This document shows, piece after piece, positions 63,470 through 64,000 of a stretch of 64,000 bases of DNA (position 1 is the stretch's first letter; each line of letters begins with the position of its first letter). This DNA is from Bicyclus anynana. Lineage: Eukaryota > Arthropoda > Insecta > Lepidoptera > Nymphalidae. The stretch covers positions 2,795,001-2,859,000 of the forward strand of contig NC_069100.1 in the NCBI RefSeq assembly GCF_947172395.1, read 5' to 3'. The notes below the pieces were generated by a model. It ran no database searches. It had not been told where the DNA came from and worked only from the letters and a program-made list of their open reading frames with translations. Position numbers and translations under genes: made by a program.

Positions 63470-63790
63470 TCACTGTTTGAGACACGTGATATTTAATCTC
63501 TTAAAATGCTCTTACGTGAAAACTTAGAGTTGCATGCCCCAACCGCAAAGCATAATGAAAATAAAGGAGAAAGATGAAATGATACTCGGAAAGTGAGAAA
63601 GGACTGCGACGTTGGTGTTAGGCCGAATGGCAGGTACACCAGCGTTCTGAAGGTAGGAGGGGTTTTTAGCCGGTAGGAGTCCGGCACTATCCAAACGGAT
63701 GTCCATGAGGATTTTCCCTCATGGAAAAAAAAAATGCCCCGACCGGATTCGAACCTTAGAAGGCAGAGGTCATATTCACTGGGCTATAAC
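63470..63790 (-). mobile_element. SINE-B head half, interrupted (unit 2)
   Basis: As 62303-62624 but with the better-kept end GGTCATATTCACTGGGCTAT. Confidence 0.82.
63546..63734 (+). mobile_element. poly(A) retrosequence, LINE 3' end (unit 2)
   Basis: Duplicate of 62380-62568 with the same TSD (63535-63545, 63735-63745), so it inserted before the tandem duplication. Confidence 0.8.
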
Positions 63791-64000
63791 GTCACTTGTA
63801 GTAGGTTATATTTTAGAAATAGCTTATATGGTAAACAATAATTTGACGAAGACAACATTATTATAAATCTATTCCCACTACAGCCTCGAGGGTTTTGTTC
63901 AAACGCGAGATACAAGTAGTAATGATTAGACATCGCTTTGCCTCTAAAATCAGCTCTAAATCTGTACAATTTACAGAACACAGTTATTTGTTAAGTTACT

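Larger units (their letters stand above)
63097..64000 (+). repeat. tandem duplication, unit 2 (runs off edge)
   Basis: Offset about 1190 bp from unit 1, about 1166 bp after a 26-bp deletion around 63466. Continues to the last base of the window. Confidence 0.93.

Noticed and set aside
1..64000. Endogenous viral insertion or LTR retrotransposon
   Set aside because: No LTR pair, primer-binding site, or recognisable gag, protease, integrase, capsid or viral polymerase motif was seen on either strand; the only reverse transcriptase relic is non-LTR type.

Overview
The window reads as an intergenic, repeat-saturated stretch of a lepidopteran (moth or butterfly) nuclear genome. This rests on four kinds of repeat that I know from Lepidoptera: tRNA-derived SINEs, short non-autonomous Helitrons beginning TC..CTAATATTATAAA and ending in a GC hairpin plus CTAG, RTE-like LINE tails ending in ATG/ATC microsatellites, and many small palindromic MITEs. 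The first 50 bases are an assembly gap. I found no convincing host protein-coding gene, rRNA or functional tRNA. Nearly all short open frames are translations of repeats. Family names below are my own: SINE-A (head GGCCTCCGTGGCGCAG, about 320 bp), SINE-B (head GTGATAGCCCAGTGG, about 310 bp, ATG-rich tail), SINE-C (head CTCTGGCGCAGTTGG), Helitron-1/2/3 (about 180-370 bp) and a larger Helitron-L (1.2-1.3 kb).

Layout. 1-3900: an RTE-like tail, SINE-A copies and a long palindromic MITE. 3912-11560: a direct duplication of about 2.7 kb (3912-6672 and 8806-11560) whose copies are separated by a transposase-like fragment and a complete Helitron-L (7471-8805) carrying a G-rich minisatellite. 11.5-16.6 kb: RTE-like tails including a 5'-inverted insertion, a palindromic MITE, and a SINE-B with 5' inversion. 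16.6-24.5 kb: Helitrons, including one nested in another, a perfect 147-bp-arm palindrome (19890-20196) and a hAT-like MITE. 25-30 kb: MITEs and a second Helitron-L (28451-29659) that splits a local duplication whose other copy preserves the empty site. 30-42 kb: SINEs, RTE-like tails and MITEs. 42-48 kb: a foldback element with 72-bp perfect arms, a diverged inverted partner 5 kb away, and a 65-bp-period satellite (43803-45060). 48-56 kb: many Helitron ends and a broken reverse transcriptase relic interrupted by a poly(A)-tailed retrosequence. 56-64 kb: a LINE 3' end, SINE pairs and a tandem duplication of about 1.19 kb running off the right edge.

Nothing here works together as an operon or pathway. 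The biology is a record of transposition: target-primed retroposition with 5' inversions, rolling-circle insertion between A and T, foldback formation and tandem amplification. The strongest items for follow-up are the perfect palindrome, Helitron-L with its empty site and G-rich array, the duplication breakpoint at a Helitron terminus, the two 5'-inverted retroposons, and the hairpin satellite. All family assignments come from reading the sequence and remembered consensus features. No database search was run.
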